A stretch of DNA of 64,000 nucleotides from Marinitoga piezophila KA3 (GTDB lineage: Bacteria; Thermotogota; Thermotogae; Petrotogales; Petrotogaceae): assembly GCF_000255135.1 (NCBI RefSeq), contig NC_016751.1, forward strand, positions 1,674,001 to 1,738,000, in the 5' to 3' direction. Shown here piece after piece: positions 29,158-38,520 of the stretch. The translations under genes and the position numbers were made by a program. The notes under the pieces are model-generated. The model had not been told where the DNA came from, searched no databases, and was given only the letters and a program-made list of their open reading frames with translations. Numbering within the stretch: position 1 is the stretch's first letter; every line of letters begins with the position of its first letter.

Positions 29158-30562
29158 AAGTACCCAGTATGGACTTGAAATATATAACAAATTAAACGAA
29201 AAGCTGGCATATTATAAAAAAGAAGATCAACCCAAAGATTTAGAAGAAATAAAAAAACGTATAGAAGTTTTGATAGATGTGCTTTTTGAAGAAGGGGAAA
29301 GTTATAGAACGCAATTAGAGGAATTTTCGCTTCAACTTGAAGCACAGGTTGAAGAGTTATCCAAACTATATGAAGAATTAACCGCTGTTCTTGATATAGG
29401 TAAAATTTTAAATGAAACATTAGATCCACATGGTTCGATGGAAAGTATAATAAAAAGAATTAAAGATATAATAAGCTATAATGATATTATTGTGGGAGAA
29501 TTTTCCGATTTTCCTCCACGAAAAGATTTTAGTATACTGCATGCTGATTTTACCATATTGGATTTTGAAAAAACAGTTCAAATAATAGATTACTTAAATG
29601 CCGAAGGTAAAATAAAACCTATAATTCTTGAAAAACATCCAATAACTCATGAAGAAGTACCTATAATGTTTATACCAATAGAATCCAGAATGAAAGTATG
29701 GGGATTCTTCCTTTTTTATGGTTCAAGTAAAGGATTATTTACAGCAGGTAATAGAAAAATAATGGAATCTGTTGCGGAACAAATAGCTTTTAGTTATGAT
29801 ACTTTAGATTTCTTAAACAAAAAAATTGAACAGGAAAAATTAGAAGAACAGTTGAGAATAGCTTCGGAGATTCAGCAATCATTACTTCCAAAAACTTTAC
29901 CGGAATTTGAAAATGTGGATATTCATGCATTTTATAGACCAGCATATGATATAGGTGGAGATTATTATGATGTTGTAAAAATGGATGATGACAAGGCATT
30001 TTTAGTTCTTGCAGATGTTTCAGGTAAAAGCGTACCTGCAGCATTGATTATGACATCATTTAGATCTATTTTAAGGCACGAACTGGAGTCTAATAACGAT
30101 CTAACAACTATAGTATATAAATTAAACAATTACATTTCAAAAGAAATTCCGCAGGATAGGTTTGTTACTGCAATATTCATTATTCTTGATTACAAAGAAA
30201 AGAAACTGGAAATGATAAATTGTGGGCATAATCCGACATTGATAATAAAAGACGGAGAATTACTTAGTTTTGAAGCTGAATATATGCCTGTTGGAATTAT
30301 GGATGGTTTTTTCTTTGAAAGTCAAACATTAGAATATGAGAATGAAATTAATATAGCTATTTACACAGATGGTATAACTGAAGCAAGAAATATGGAAAAA
30401 GAAGAATTTGAATTAGAGAGACTCACGGAATTATTTGTTAAGTCGAGAGAATTAAGTTCTAAAGAAACGCTGGAACGAATTATAAAGAAACTCGATGAAT
30501 TTGTTGGCGGGGCGCCACAACACGATGATACTACAATAATGATAGTTAAATCAAAAGTATAA
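29150..30562 (+). CDS. PP2C-type (SpoIIE/RsbU) serine phosphatase with GAF-like sensor
   Basis: 470 residues: an N-terminal coiled coil (about 1-80), a GAF-like domain (about 85-230), then a SpoIIE-type phosphatase domain (about 240-470). Landmarks are [16 protein letters not shown], the metal-binding [26 protein letters not shown] and [10 protein letters not shown], ending [10 protein letters not shown]. Such phosphatases dephosphorylate anti-sigma-factor antagonists; no STAS or anti-sigma gene is nearby. It overlaps the receiver gene and is probably controlled by it. Confidence 0.9.
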   Translation: MDKSTQYGLEIYNKLNEKLAYYKKEDQPKDLEEIKKRIEVLIDVLFEEGESYRTQLEEFSLQLEAQVEELSKLYEELTAVLDIGKILNETLDPHGSMESIIKRIKDIISYNDIIVGEFSDFPPRKDFSILHADFTILDFEKTVQIIDYLNAEGKIKPIILEKHPITHEEVPIMFIPIESRMKVWGFFLFYGSSKGLFTAGNRKIMESVAEQIAFSYDTLDFLNKKIEQEKLEEQLRIASEIQQSLLPKTLPEFENVDIHAFYRPAYDIGGDYYDVVKMDDDKAFLVLADVSGKSVPAALIMTSFRSILRHELESNNDLTTIVYKLNNYISKEIPQDRFVTAIFIILDYKEKKLEMINCGHNPTLIIKDGELLSFEAEYMPVGIMDGFFFESQTLEYENEINIAIYTDGITEARNMEKEEFELERLTELFVKSRELSSKETLERIIKKLDEFVGGAPQHDDTTIMIVKSKV

Positions 30563-30574
30563 GGAGGTTTTATT

Positions 30575-31327
30575 ATGTCAGGTCACAACAAGTGGGCAAA
30601 TATAAAGCATAGAAAAGCAGCTCAGGATGCAAAAAGGTCAAAGATCTTTACAAAATTAATCAGAGAATTAACAGTTGCTGCTAAAGAAGGTGGAGATGAT
30701 CCAGAAGCAAATCCAAGATTGAGAACAGCTATTGAAAAAGCAAAAGATGCAAATATGCCAAAAGATAAGATTGAAGCTGCAATTAAAAAAGGTGCTGGAG
30801 GAACAGATGCAGATTCTTATGTAGAAATAATGTATGAAGGTTATGGTCCTGCAGGTGTAGCAATAATAATGAGAGCATTAACAGATAACAAAAACAGAAC
30901 TGCTCAAGAAGTAAGACATATTCTTTCAAAAAATGGAGGAAGTCTTGCTGAAAGTGGAGCTGTTGCATGGAATTTTGAAAGAAAAGCTATGATTACAGTT
31001 CCAAAAGAAGAAGTAGCAGATCTTGACGAATTTATGATGGAAGCTTTAGATGCGGGAGCAGAAGATGTTATAGAAGACGAAACAATACAGGTAATAGCTG
31101 CACCAGAAGATATGGTTCAGGTAAGAGATACATTAAAAGATAAAGGCTTTACAGTGAAAGCATCATTAACATATATTCCTAAAAATACAGTAAAGATAGC
31201 AGGTAGCGATGCTGAAAAAATGTTAAAGTTAATAGATGCTCTTGAAGATAGCGATGATATTCAAGAAGTATTTGCAAATTTTGAAATTGATGATGAAGAA
31301 ATGGAAAGATTAGCACAAAAAATGTAA
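30575..31327 (+). CDS. yebC: YebC/PmpR family protein (TACO1-like)
   Basis: 250 residues, standard family length. The N-terminal [20 protein letters not shown] and [12 protein letters not shown] are diagnostic. Members are annotated as transcription regulators, and more recent work on YebC/TACO1 links them to translation of proline-rich stretches. AGGAGG precedes the ATG. Last gene of the DUF2344-receiver-phosphatase-yebC run, closed by a terminator. Confidence 0.95.
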   Translation: MSGHNKWANIKHRKAAQDAKRSKIFTKLIRELTVAAKEGGDDPEANPRLRTAIEKAKDANMPKDKIEAAIKKGAGGTDADSYVEIMYEGYGPAGVAIIMRALTDNKNRTAQEVRHILSKNGGSLAESGAVAWNFERKAMITVPKEEVADLDEFMMEALDAGAEDVIEDETIQVIAAPEDMVQVRDTLKDKGFTVKASLTYIPKNTVKIAGSDAEKMLKLIDALEDSDDIQEVFANFEIDDEEMERLAQKM

Positions 31328-31339
31328 TTTCAATAATTC

Positions 31340-31366
31340 AGGGGCATCTATGCCCCTTTATTTTTA
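31340..31366 (+). terminator. intrinsic terminator after yebC
   Basis: AGGGGCA-TCTA-TGCCCCT hairpin followed by TTATTTTT. Confidence 0.85.
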
Positions 31367-31390
31367 ATAAAAATAAAATGAGGAGTCAAA

Positions 31391-32179
31391 ATGAAAAGAA
31401 TATCTGTTATAATAATAATGATAACATTAGGAATAATTACATTTTCAAAGAACATACAATTTACATATAAAAATAATGGTGATTTGAGAACAACATTTGA
31501 CTTTACATTTGAAGCAACAGACTTATATGTTGCCGGGTTAAGTTTTTATATAGATTTAAAGGCTGAAAATTTTGAAAATAATATTGAAGTTTCTGAATTA
31601 AACAAAGTTTTAAAATATCTTGATTTCTCACAACCCGGTTTTAGTATAAAGTATAAATATAAAAATCCAAATTTTGATGATTATAATTATTTTAAATGGG
31701 TAAATGAATCGTTTATAATAACTTTCGAAAATGCGTTTTATAAATATCCAGTGGCATATGTAGTTTCAAATGGAATGTTGGGATTAAATTTGTATAATGG
31801 AAAAAACAACTTTTATTACTGGATAAATTCATCGAATTTTTCTGAATTAGCAATTGGATATTATTATAATGGATCTGAACTTAAAGTGGGTTTTTTTTCA
31901 AATTCAATTAATAAAAAATATAATTATGGAATTTTTTTAGTAGTTGGAAATACATGGATGATAGGTTTTTCAAAAGAAGAGATAGATGTAGAAATCATAA
32001 ATAAAAATATAAATTTAAAATATACATTTTTGTCCAAAAATGAAAATAATATATACAGTGAATTTTTTAATATAAATTCTGGAAAATTTGAAATAAATAT
32101 TCCAATAATAAAAGATAGAATATATTTTACAATACTGCCTAAAAAGGTTTATGGAATTACTTTTAATTTAGAAATGTAG
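31391..32179 (+). CDS. exported protein of unknown function, beta-strand-rich
   Basis: 262 residues with a signal peptide (MKRISVIIIMITLGIITFS) and alternating hydrophobic/aromatic strands (e.g. NNFYYWINSSNFSELAIGYY), suggesting a small envelope beta-barrel. No family recognised. GAGG precedes the ATG. It lies between yebC and cheR on the same strand, 11 nt before cheR. Confidence 0.7.
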   Translation: MKRISVIIIMITLGIITFSKNIQFTYKNNGDLRTTFDFTFEATDLYVAGLSFYIDLKAENFENNIEVSELNKVLKYLDFSQPGFSIKYKYKNPNFDDYNYFKWVNESFIITFENAFYKYPVAYVVSNGMLGLNLYNGKNNFYYWINSSNFSELAIGYYYNGSELKVGFFSNSINKKYNYGIFLVVGNTWMIGFSKEEIDVEIINKNINLKYTFLSKNENNIYSEFFNINSGKFEINIPIIKDRIYFTILPKKVYGITFNLEM

Positions 32180-32190
32180 GAGGAATAAGT

Positions 32191-33009
32191 ATGAACGAAA
32201 AAAGCCTTTACACATCACCATATGATGACAACGAATATAAATGGCTATTGGACAACATAGCGAAACATTTTGAACTTGATTTAAGGGGTTATAAACAGCA
32301 TAGGGTTAGAAGAAGAATAGACATGATTATGAGGAAATATTCTTATAAAGATTATAAAACATATTTCAATGACTTAAAAAAAGATCCTAAGAAATGGGAT
32401 GAATTTCTTGATAAACTCACAATAAACGTTACAGAATTTTTCAGAAATCCAGAAAAATGGGAATATTTAAAGAAAAATGTTTTACCGCGTTTAATGAAAG
32501 AAAGTGGATCAAAAACCAAATTATGGAGTGCAGGTTGTTCAACAGGTGAAGAGCCGTACACATTATCCATAATACTTGAAGAATTAAAAGCGCCAAAAAC
32601 CATAAAAGTTATGGCTACAGATCTTGATAAATTTGTTATTGCAAAAGCTAAAAGAGGAGTTTATTCTTCAAGATCGCTCGTGAATATTTCAGAAGATCTA
32701 AAGAATAAATACTTTAAAAAGGTTGGGCCTGATTCATATGAAGTATCTCCAATAATAAAATCAAGAGTTGTATTTAAACAACATAATTTATTAATGGATC
32801 CATTTGAAAAAAATCTTGATCTTATTGTATGTAGGAATGTTGTAATATATTTTGATATGGAAGCTAAAAATGGATTATATAAAAATTTTGCAGCTTCATT
32901 AAGAAAAGGTGGAGTGTTATTCGTTGGTTCAACAGAAAGAATTTTTAATTATAGAAGTCTTGGCCTCGAAGTAATTGAACCGTTCTTCTATCAAAAAGTG
33001 AGTGATTAA
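32191..33009 (+). CDS. cheR: CheR-type chemoreceptor glutamate methyltransferase
   Basis: 272 residues. An N-terminal helical CheR domain (RRIDMIMRKYSYKDYKTYF, NVTEFFRNPEKWEYL) precedes the SAM-binding domain with LWSAGCSTGEEPYTLSI near residue 112 and LIVCRNVVIYFD. Methylates glutamates of methyl-accepting chemotaxis proteins. No other chemotaxis gene is in the window. GGAGGA precedes the ATG. Confidence 0.94.
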   Translation: MNEKSLYTSPYDDNEYKWLLDNIAKHFELDLRGYKQHRVRRRIDMIMRKYSYKDYKTYFNDLKKDPKKWDEFLDKLTINVTEFFRNPEKWEYLKKNVLPRLMKESGSKTKLWSAGCSTGEEPYTLSIILEELKAPKTIKVMATDLDKFVIAKAKRGVYSSRSLVNISEDLKNKYFKKVGPDSYEVSPIIKSRVVFKQHNLLMDPFEKNLDLIVCRNVVIYFDMEAKNGLYKNFAASLRKGGVLFVGSTERIFNYRSLGLEVIEPFFYQKVSD

Positions 33010-33011
33010 AC

Positions 33012-33470
33012 TTGGACTGGTTAATACCTATAATCTTGTTTTTAGATCAAATTACAAAAGTACTTGCCAGAGAATATCTTATTGGAAAAAACATAGAGAT
33101 AATAGGAGATTATATAACATTAACATATGTAACAAATACAGGAATGGCGTTTGGAATGTTAAAAGGCCATTCCTTTTATCTTGGATTAGTTTCAACGATA
33201 ATTGTGACAATTATATATATTTATAGAAAAATTTATATGAATAATAACAAGTCGTTATTATTTGACATAGCCACGGTTTTTATTATAGGGGGAGCTATGG
33301 GAAACCTTTATGATAGAATAAGATTTGAATATGTTGTTGATATGTTTAGTGTAAAATACTTTTCAGTTTTTAATGTTGCTGACTCATTTGTTACAATTGG
33401 AGGTATTTTACTGGCAATATATTTTATAAAAAAGGAGAGAAATTATACGTGGAAGAAAACTTCCTGGTAA
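33012..33470 (+). CDS. lspA: lipoprotein signal peptidase (signal peptidase II)
   Basis: 152 residues with four membrane helices. Cleaves prolipoprotein signal peptides at the inner membrane. Catalytic aspartates lie in YVVDMFSV and FNVADSFVTIGG; the family motif LDQITKVLA starts the protein and GGAMGNLYDRIRF is intact. TTG 33012 is the first usable start, 2 nt after cheR. The 3' end overlaps the rluD-like gene by 22 nt, as commonly seen for lspA-rluD. Confidence 0.94.
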   Translation: MDWLIPIILFLDQITKVLAREYLIGKNIEIIGDYITLTYVTNTGMAFGMLKGHSFYLGLVSTIIVTIIYIYRKIYMNNNKSLLFDIATVFIIGGAMGNLYDRIRFEYVVDMFSVKYFSVFNVADSFVTIGGILLAIYFIKKERNYTWKKTSW

Positions 33471-34372
33471 CTAATAGAGAAGATGGGTGGAGACTTGATA
33501 AATTTGTAGTGGAAAAGGTTCCTGATTGGATATCAAGAACATATGTTCAAAAAGCTATTAAACAGGGGCAAATAATAGTAAATGGAGAACTGAAAAAACC
33601 ATCATATAAAGTAAAAAATGGTGAAGTGGTTTCAATAGAAGTTCCAGATAAACCACCAACAATAGAGGTGTTACCTGAAAACATACCTTTAAATATTATA
33701 TATGAAGACAAAGATATTATAGTAATAAATAAACCACCTTCAATGATAGTTCATCCAGTTGCAAATAAGGTTAGTGGAACACTTGTAAATGCTATACTTT
33801 ATCATTGCAAAGATTTACAGGGAATAGGCGGAGAAATTAGACCGGGTATAGTTCATAGACTGGACAAAGATACCTCAGGTGCAATTGTAGTTGCTAAAAA
33901 TGATAGAGCACATCAATCGCTAAGTGCTCAGTTTAAGGATAGAAAAACTAAAAAAACATATATAGCTTTGGTAAAAGGTATTTTAAAGAAAAAGCAGGGT
34001 GAAATAAATCAACCACTTGCGAGACATCCTCAAATAAGAATAAAAATGGCGGTTGTGCCGGGAGGAAAAGAATCAATTACGGTATATAAAATAATAAAAG
34101 AATTTGGAGATAAAGCGTCGCTTGCATGGATACACCTTAAAACAGGAAGGACGCATCAAATAAGAGTACATTTTAAATATATTGGGCATCCATTGTTTGG
34201 TGACGAAGTATATGGTAAAGCATATGAAGATTATAAATATGGAATAAAAAGACAGATGCTTCATGCATTAAAATTAGGTCTTTTTCATCCGAGAACCGGT
34301 GAATGGATGGAATTTGTGGCACCATTACCAGAAGATTTTAAAAAAGCTATTGTCAATATAGAAAAATTATAA
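33449..34372 (+). CDS. RluD/RluC-family 23S rRNA pseudouridine synthase
   Basis: 307 residues. An N-terminal S4 RNA-binding domain (WRLDKFVVEKVPDWISRTYV) is followed by the RluA-type catalytic domain with the catalytic Asp in HRLDKDTSGAIVVAKN near residue 138 and TGRTHQIRVHFKYIGHP. Length and neighbour (lspA) point to RluD (pseudouridines of helix 69), but RluA-family specificity is hard to fix from sequence. GTG 33449 follows AAAGGAGAG inside lspA. Confidence 0.9.
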   Translation: MEENFLVTNREDGWRLDKFVVEKVPDWISRTYVQKAIKQGQIIVNGELKKPSYKVKNGEVVSIEVPDKPPTIEVLPENIPLNIIYEDKDIIVINKPPSMIVHPVANKVSGTLVNAILYHCKDLQGIGGEIRPGIVHRLDKDTSGAIVVAKNDRAHQSLSAQFKDRKTKKTYIALVKGILKKKQGEINQPLARHPQIRIKMAVVPGGKESITVYKIIKEFGDKASLAWIHLKTGRTHQIRVHFKYIGHPLFGDEVYGKAYEDYKYGIKRQMLHALKLGLFHPRTGEWMEFVAPLPEDFKKAIVNIEKL

Positions 34373-34442
34373 CAGAAAATTAACATACTCTTGTTATATA
34401 TTAAAAGATATTGTCGTAAAATAAAGCGCGAGGTGTTATTTT

Positions 34443-34997
34443 ATGTTAAATGATAAATTACATGACCAAAAATTAATATATGATCTTGATAAAATAGAAG
34501 AAAAAGAAGAATATACATTTGAAATAACATGGGAAAAATTAGATACACCAGAAGGTGTAGTGGATATAGTAAAACCTATAAAAATACAATTTGATATAAC
34601 AAAAACATCTCAGGGATATATATTAAAAGGTAATCTAAAAACAACTGTAAAACTTGTCTGTTCAAGATGCTTAAAAGAATATGAGCAGGATATAAATGGT
34701 GAGATAGAAGCATATTATATAGACGATAGGCTTCAGGATATATTCACCAAAAATGAAAAATTGGAAACACTGGATAACATAATATTCTATTCTGATATGA
34801 AGGTTGATATAACCGATAGGATAATAGAAGCAATAATGATGGAAATTCCAGAAAAACCATTGTGTAAAGAAGATTGTAAAGGATTATGTCCAATATGCGG
34901 GATAGATTTAAACGAAAATCCAGATCATAAACATGAAGAGCAGTATATAGATCCAAGAATGGCTAAATTGCTTGATATATTTGGCGACGAAGAATAA
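34443..34997 (+). CDS. yceD: DUF177/YceD family protein
   Basis: 184 residues. The family is found almost always before rpmF, as here, and has been linked to 23S rRNA accumulation. Four Cys in two pairs can be seen early and late: LVCSRCLKEYEQ and CKEDCKGLCPICGIDLN, the latter a probable zinc site. It starts 70 nt after the rluD-like gene and likely begins the yceD-rpmF-plsX run. Confidence 0.9.
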   Translation: MLNDKLHDQKLIYDLDKIEEKEEYTFEITWEKLDTPEGVVDIVKPIKIQFDITKTSQGYILKGNLKTTVKLVCSRCLKEYEQDINGEIEAYYIDDRLQDIFTKNEKLETLDNIIFYSDMKVDITDRIIEAIMMEIPEKPLCKEDCKGLCPICGIDLNENPDHKHEEQYIDPRMAKLLDIFGDEE

Positions 34998-35029
34998 TAA
35001 AAATAAATAAATTTTAGGAGGGATTATAA

Positions 35030-35215
35030 ATGGCTGTACCTAAGCAAAAAACATCAAGAGCAAGAACACACAGAAGAAGAGCAGCAAATTTATACAAAGC
35101 AGTAAAGGTTAATGTAGTAAAATGTCCAAACTGTGGCGAACCAAAACTCCCCCACAGAGTATGTTTAAACTGCGGATACTATAACGGAAAACAGATCTTA
35201 GAAATAGGAGAATAA
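35030..35215 (+). CDS. rpmF: 50S ribosomal protein L32
   Basis: 61 residues. The N-terminus (MAVPKQKTSRARTHRRRA) is diagnostic. A zinc ribbon of two CxxC pairs (CPNCGEPKLPHRVCLNCGYY) means this is the zinc-binding form. AGGAGG precedes the ATG. plsX follows 2 nt after the stop, the common rpmF-plsX arrangement that links ribosome and lipid synthesis. Confidence 0.97.
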   Translation: MAVPKQKTSRARTHRRRAANLYKAVKVNVVKCPNCGEPKLPHRVCLNCGYYNGKQILEIGE

Positions 35216-35217
35216 TA

Positions 35218-36210
35218 ATGCCTGAAAAAGCCAGAATCGGCTTGGATTTATTTGGTGGAGATAACGCGCCCAACGCTACACTTGAGGGCGCGATTTTTGC
35301 ATTAAAAAATAACTTTGTCGATTCTGTATACTTAATTGGGGGAGATCAAAGTTTAAAAGAAAAAATACCAGAAGAATTACATAAAAAATTTATATTTATA
35401 AAAGCAGAAAACACAGTTACCAATAATACCAAACCAACAGATGTATTAAAACTAAAAACAAGTTCTATTTATATAGGTAATGAAATGATGAAAAATGGTG
35501 AAATAGATGCATTTGTTAGTGCTGGAAGTACAGGCGCTTTATTGGCAGCGGGAACATTTGTTTGTGGTAGAATTAAGGGAATTGATAGACCAGCATTGGT
35601 AATACCATTACCTGGGAAAAAAGGAAAGGTAAGAGTTCTTGTTGATGGCGGAGCAAATGCAGAATTAAAACCAAAACATTTTGTTTCGTTGGCAAAAGAA
35701 GGAATTGCCTTTGCAAAGTTTCTGGGAATAGAAAATCCAAAAGTAAAAATATTAAATATAGGAACCGAAGAGGAAAAAGGAACAAAATTGGTTAAAGAAG
35801 TTTCAGAAATATTTAAAGAAGATTCAAAAATAGTATATGATGGATTTGTTGAAGGAAGAGACATTTTTGAAGAAAATGTAGATGTAATAGTTACAGATGG
35901 TTTTACAGGAAATACAGTTTTAAAAACAGTAGAAGGAACAGCATATTATATTCTTTCTGAATTAAAGGAAAAAATATCAAAAGGTGGATTTTTTGCAAAA
36001 ATAGGTGCGTTATTAATGAAAAATGCATTAAAAGGCTTAAAATCCAGTCTTGACTATAGACAATACGGAGGAACCTTCTTCTTAGGGATTAACGGAATAC
36101 TTGTAAAGGCACATGGTTCTTCTGATTCTGAGGCCATTGCAAATGCACTAAAAGTAGCTCAAAAAGCAGTGGAAGAAGATATAGTGTCAAAGATAAAGGA
36201 ATTGTTATAG
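35218..36210 (+). CDS. plsX: phosphate acyltransferase PlsX
   Basis: 330 residues. Converts acyl-ACP to acyl-phosphate for phospholipid synthesis at the membrane. Landmarks are the N-terminal IGLDLFGGDNAPNATLEG, SAGSTGALLAAGTFV, VLVDGGANAELKP and VTDGFTGNTVLKTVEG. Fatty-acid partners fabD/fabH are not here. glmS follows after 12 nt. Confidence 0.95.
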   Translation: MPEKARIGLDLFGGDNAPNATLEGAIFALKNNFVDSVYLIGGDQSLKEKIPEELHKKFIFIKAENTVTNNTKPTDVLKLKTSSIYIGNEMMKNGEIDAFVSAGSTGALLAAGTFVCGRIKGIDRPALVIPLPGKKGKVRVLVDGGANAELKPKHFVSLAKEGIAFAKFLGIENPKVKILNIGTEEEKGTKLVKEVSEIFKEDSKIVYDGFVEGRDIFEENVDVIVTDGFTGNTVLKTVEGTAYYILSELKEKISKGGFFAKIGALLMKNALKGLKSSLDYRQYGGTFFLGINGILVKAHGSSDSEAIANALKVAQKAVEEDIVSKIKELL

Positions 36211-36222
36211 GAGGAATTAAAA

Positions 36223-38049
36223 ATGTGTGGAATTGTGGGACTTGTAGGGAAAAAAGAAGCAAAAGTAAAGGATATAATAAATGGATTACAAAAATTAGAA
36301 TATAGAGGATATGATTCTGCAGGAATAGCATTTTCAAATAATGGGAAGGTAGAGCTTGTTAAAAAAACAGGGAAAATAGAAAATCTAAGAAAAGAATTAA
36401 ACTCTCAATTAGAAAAAGAAATAAATATAGGTATCGCACATACAAGGTGGGCTACGCATGGAGGAGTAACAGATGAAAATGCACATCCACATACAGATTG
36501 TACAGGAAAAATTTCATTGGTTCATAATGGAATAATAGAAAACTTTCAGGAATTAAGGGAAGAATTAAAAGAAAAAGGACATAAATTTAAATCAGAAACA
36601 GATACAGAAGTAATAGCGCATTTAGTCGAAGAATATTATGAGGGAGATTTATTTGAAGCGGTATTAAAAGCAATAAAAAGATTAGATGGGGCATATGCCA
36701 TAGGAGTAATACATGCTGAAGAAAAGAAAATAGTATCAGTTAGAAAAGGAAGTCCGTTAGTAGTTGCACATAATGAAAATTATTCATTATTGGCATCAGA
36801 CGTGACACCAATATTAAAATATACAAAAGACGTATATTTTATGAATGACAATGAAATGGCGGTATTAGAACCAGGAAAGATAGAATTTTATAACGTAAAT
36901 GGTGAAAAAATAGAAAAGGAACCTGTACACATAGATTGGGATGAAGCAGCAGCAGAAAAAGGCGGATACGAACACTTTATGTTAAAAGAAATATTTGAAC
37001 AACCAGAAGCATTAAAATCGGCAATAGCTGGAAGGATAAAAAATGGGAAACCAATAATATCAGAAATAAAAGAATTAGAAGAATTCATAAAAAAAGATTT
37101 AAAAAAGATATTCATAGTAGCCTGTGGGACAAGTTATCATGCAGGATTAGCATTTAAATACTTCATGAACAGATATTCAAAAATAGACGTGGATATAGAA
37201 GTAGCCTCAGAATTCAGGTACATGAATCCACATGTAAATGAAAATACATTAGTAATAGCAATATCCCAATCAGGAGAAACAATAGATACACTAGAAGGGA
37301 TAAGAATAGCAAAAGAAAAAGGAAGTAAAGTAGTAACAATAAGCAATGTATTTGGATCAACAATACCAAGGGAATCACATGGTGCAATATACATGAATAC
37401 TGGACCAGAAATAGGAGTAGCAGCAACAAAGACATATACAGCACAAATAGCAATATTATATGCATTGGGTGCAAAAATAATAGAAATAACAGAAGGATTA
37501 ACAGAAGAAATAGAAAAAATATTATCAGATATAGAAAAAATGCCAGAAATATATGAAGAAGTATTAAAAAATGCAGAAAAAGTAAAAGAACTATCAAGAG
37601 AATATGTAAATTATCAGCACATGATGTATATAGGAAGAGGATTTGGATATCCAACAGCATTAGAAGGAGCGTTAAAACTCAAAGAAATCAGTTATATACA
37701 TGCAGCGGGATATCAGGCAGGAGAATTAAAACATGGACCAATAGCATTATTAGATGAACAATTTCCAGTATTTGCAATAATACCCAAAGACTCATTATAT
37801 GAAAAAATGAAATCAAACTTAATGGAATCAAGAGCAAGAAACGCAAATATAATAGCAATAACAACAGAAGGAAACGACGAAATAAAAGAACTTACAAATG
37901 AATATCTATTTGTACCAGAAGCAGAAGAAGCGTTATATCCATTAGTAATAGCGCCGATTATACAGTTATTCTCATATTATGTAGCAGTATTAAGGAAGTT
38001 AGATCCTGATAAACCAAGAAACCTTGCCAAAAGTGTTACAGTAGAGTAA
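36223..38049 (+). CDS. glmS: glutamine--fructose-6-phosphate aminotransferase (isomerizing)
   Basis: 608 residues, normal length. Makes glucosamine-6-phosphate for cell-wall precursors. The N-terminal Ntn glutaminase begins MCGIVGLVGKK with the catalytic Cys after Met, followed by IAHTRWATHGG. Two SIS isomerase domains follow (IVACGTSYHAG; AISQSGETIDTLEG) and the C-terminus ends KPRNLAKSVTVE. The 3' two thirds are notably T-poor on the coding strand, with ATA, ACA and CCA preferred. No glmS ribozyme is seen in the 12-nt gap upstream. Confidence 0.97.
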   Translation: MCGIVGLVGKKEAKVKDIINGLQKLEYRGYDSAGIAFSNNGKVELVKKTGKIENLRKELNSQLEKEINIGIAHTRWATHGGVTDENAHPHTDCTGKISLVHNGIIENFQELREELKEKGHKFKSETDTEVIAHLVEEYYEGDLFEAVLKAIKRLDGAYAIGVIHAEEKKIVSVRKGSPLVVAHNENYSLLASDVTPILKYTKDVYFMNDNEMAVLEPGKIEFYNVNGEKIEKEPVHIDWDEAAAEKGGYEHFMLKEIFEQPEALKSAIAGRIKNGKPIISEIKELEEFIKKDLKKIFIVACGTSYHAGLAFKYFMNRYSKIDVDIEVASEFRYMNPHVNENTLVIAISQSGETIDTLEGIRIAKEKGSKVVTISNVFGSTIPRESHGAIYMNTGPEIGVAATKTYTAQIAILYALGAKIIEITEGLTEEIEKILSDIEKMPEIYEEVLKNAEKVKELSREYVNYQHMMYIGRGFGYPTALEGALKLKEISYIHAAGYQAGELKHGPIALLDEQFPVFAIIPKDSLYEKMKSNLMESRARNANIIAITTEGNDEIKELTNEYLFVPEAEEALYPLVIAPIIQLFSYYVAVLRKLDPDKPRNLAKSVTVE

Positions 38050-38064
38050 TGGAGGTGAAAATTA

Positions 38065-38424
38065 GTGAAGATAAAATCAGAAGAGGAAATTTTTGAATTG
38101 GCAAAAAAAATATATAAAGTAATTGATGAAAAAGACGGAATAAATATAAAAGTATTGGATATGAAAAACAGCCCTCTTCTTGTTGATTACTTTATAATTG
38201 CAACAGGAAATTCAGAAACACATTTAAATGCAATAAAAGAAGCTGTTGTTGAAGAGTTTAAGAAAAATGATCATCAATTATTATATTACGATAGAGATAG
38301 AATAACAGATTGGATTATAGTTGATGGCGGTAGCATAGTTGTTCATTTATTTAGTGAAAAAGCAAGAGAATTTTATGATTTAGAAGGATTATGGGTGGAA
38401 TCAGAAAGAATTAAAATAGATTAA
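38065..38424 (+). CDS. rsfS: ribosomal silencing factor RsfS (Iojap/YbeB)
   Basis: 119 residues. Binds L14 and blocks subunit joining when nutrients are scarce. Family landmarks: DYFIIATGNSETHLNAI, DWIIVDGGSIVVHLFS and AREFYDLEGLW. GTG 38065 follows GGAGGTGA. It precedes the rpsB leader. Confidence 0.94.
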   Translation: MKIKSEEEIFELAKKIYKVIDEKDGINIKVLDMKNSPLLVDYFIIATGNSETHLNAIKEAVVEEFKKNDHQLLYYDRDRITDWIIVDGGSIVVHLFSEKAREFYDLEGLWVESERIKID

Positions 38425-38493
38425 CCTCGCACGCCGGGTATATGGTTTCCCCGGTGCCCTTAAAAGGGTCGGAAGCCAGAAAAACGGCGGAGG
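38425..38493 (+). promoter_or_regulatory. structured mRNA leader of rpsB, candidate autoregulatory element
   Basis: GC-rich island in AT-rich DNA. CCTC (38425-38428) pairs with GAGG (38490-38493); CGCCG (38432-38436) with CGGCG (38485-38489); TGGTTTCC (38443-38450) with GGAAGCCA (38471-38478, one G-U); CCC (38457-38459) with GGG (38466-38468). The nested helices sit just before the rpsB ribosome-binding site, where ribosomal-protein leaders usually act. The S2 link is by position only. Confidence 0.65.
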
Positions 38494-38520
38494 TAAAAAC
38501 CAAAATGGAGGTGTTTTTAA

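Noticed and set aside
38425-38493. Reading of the rpsB leader as a small SRP (4.5S) RNA because of GGTCGGAAGCCAG
   Set aside because: The SRP apical loop signature (GGAAGCAGCC with symmetric internal loop) is incomplete and the nested helices fit a leader better.
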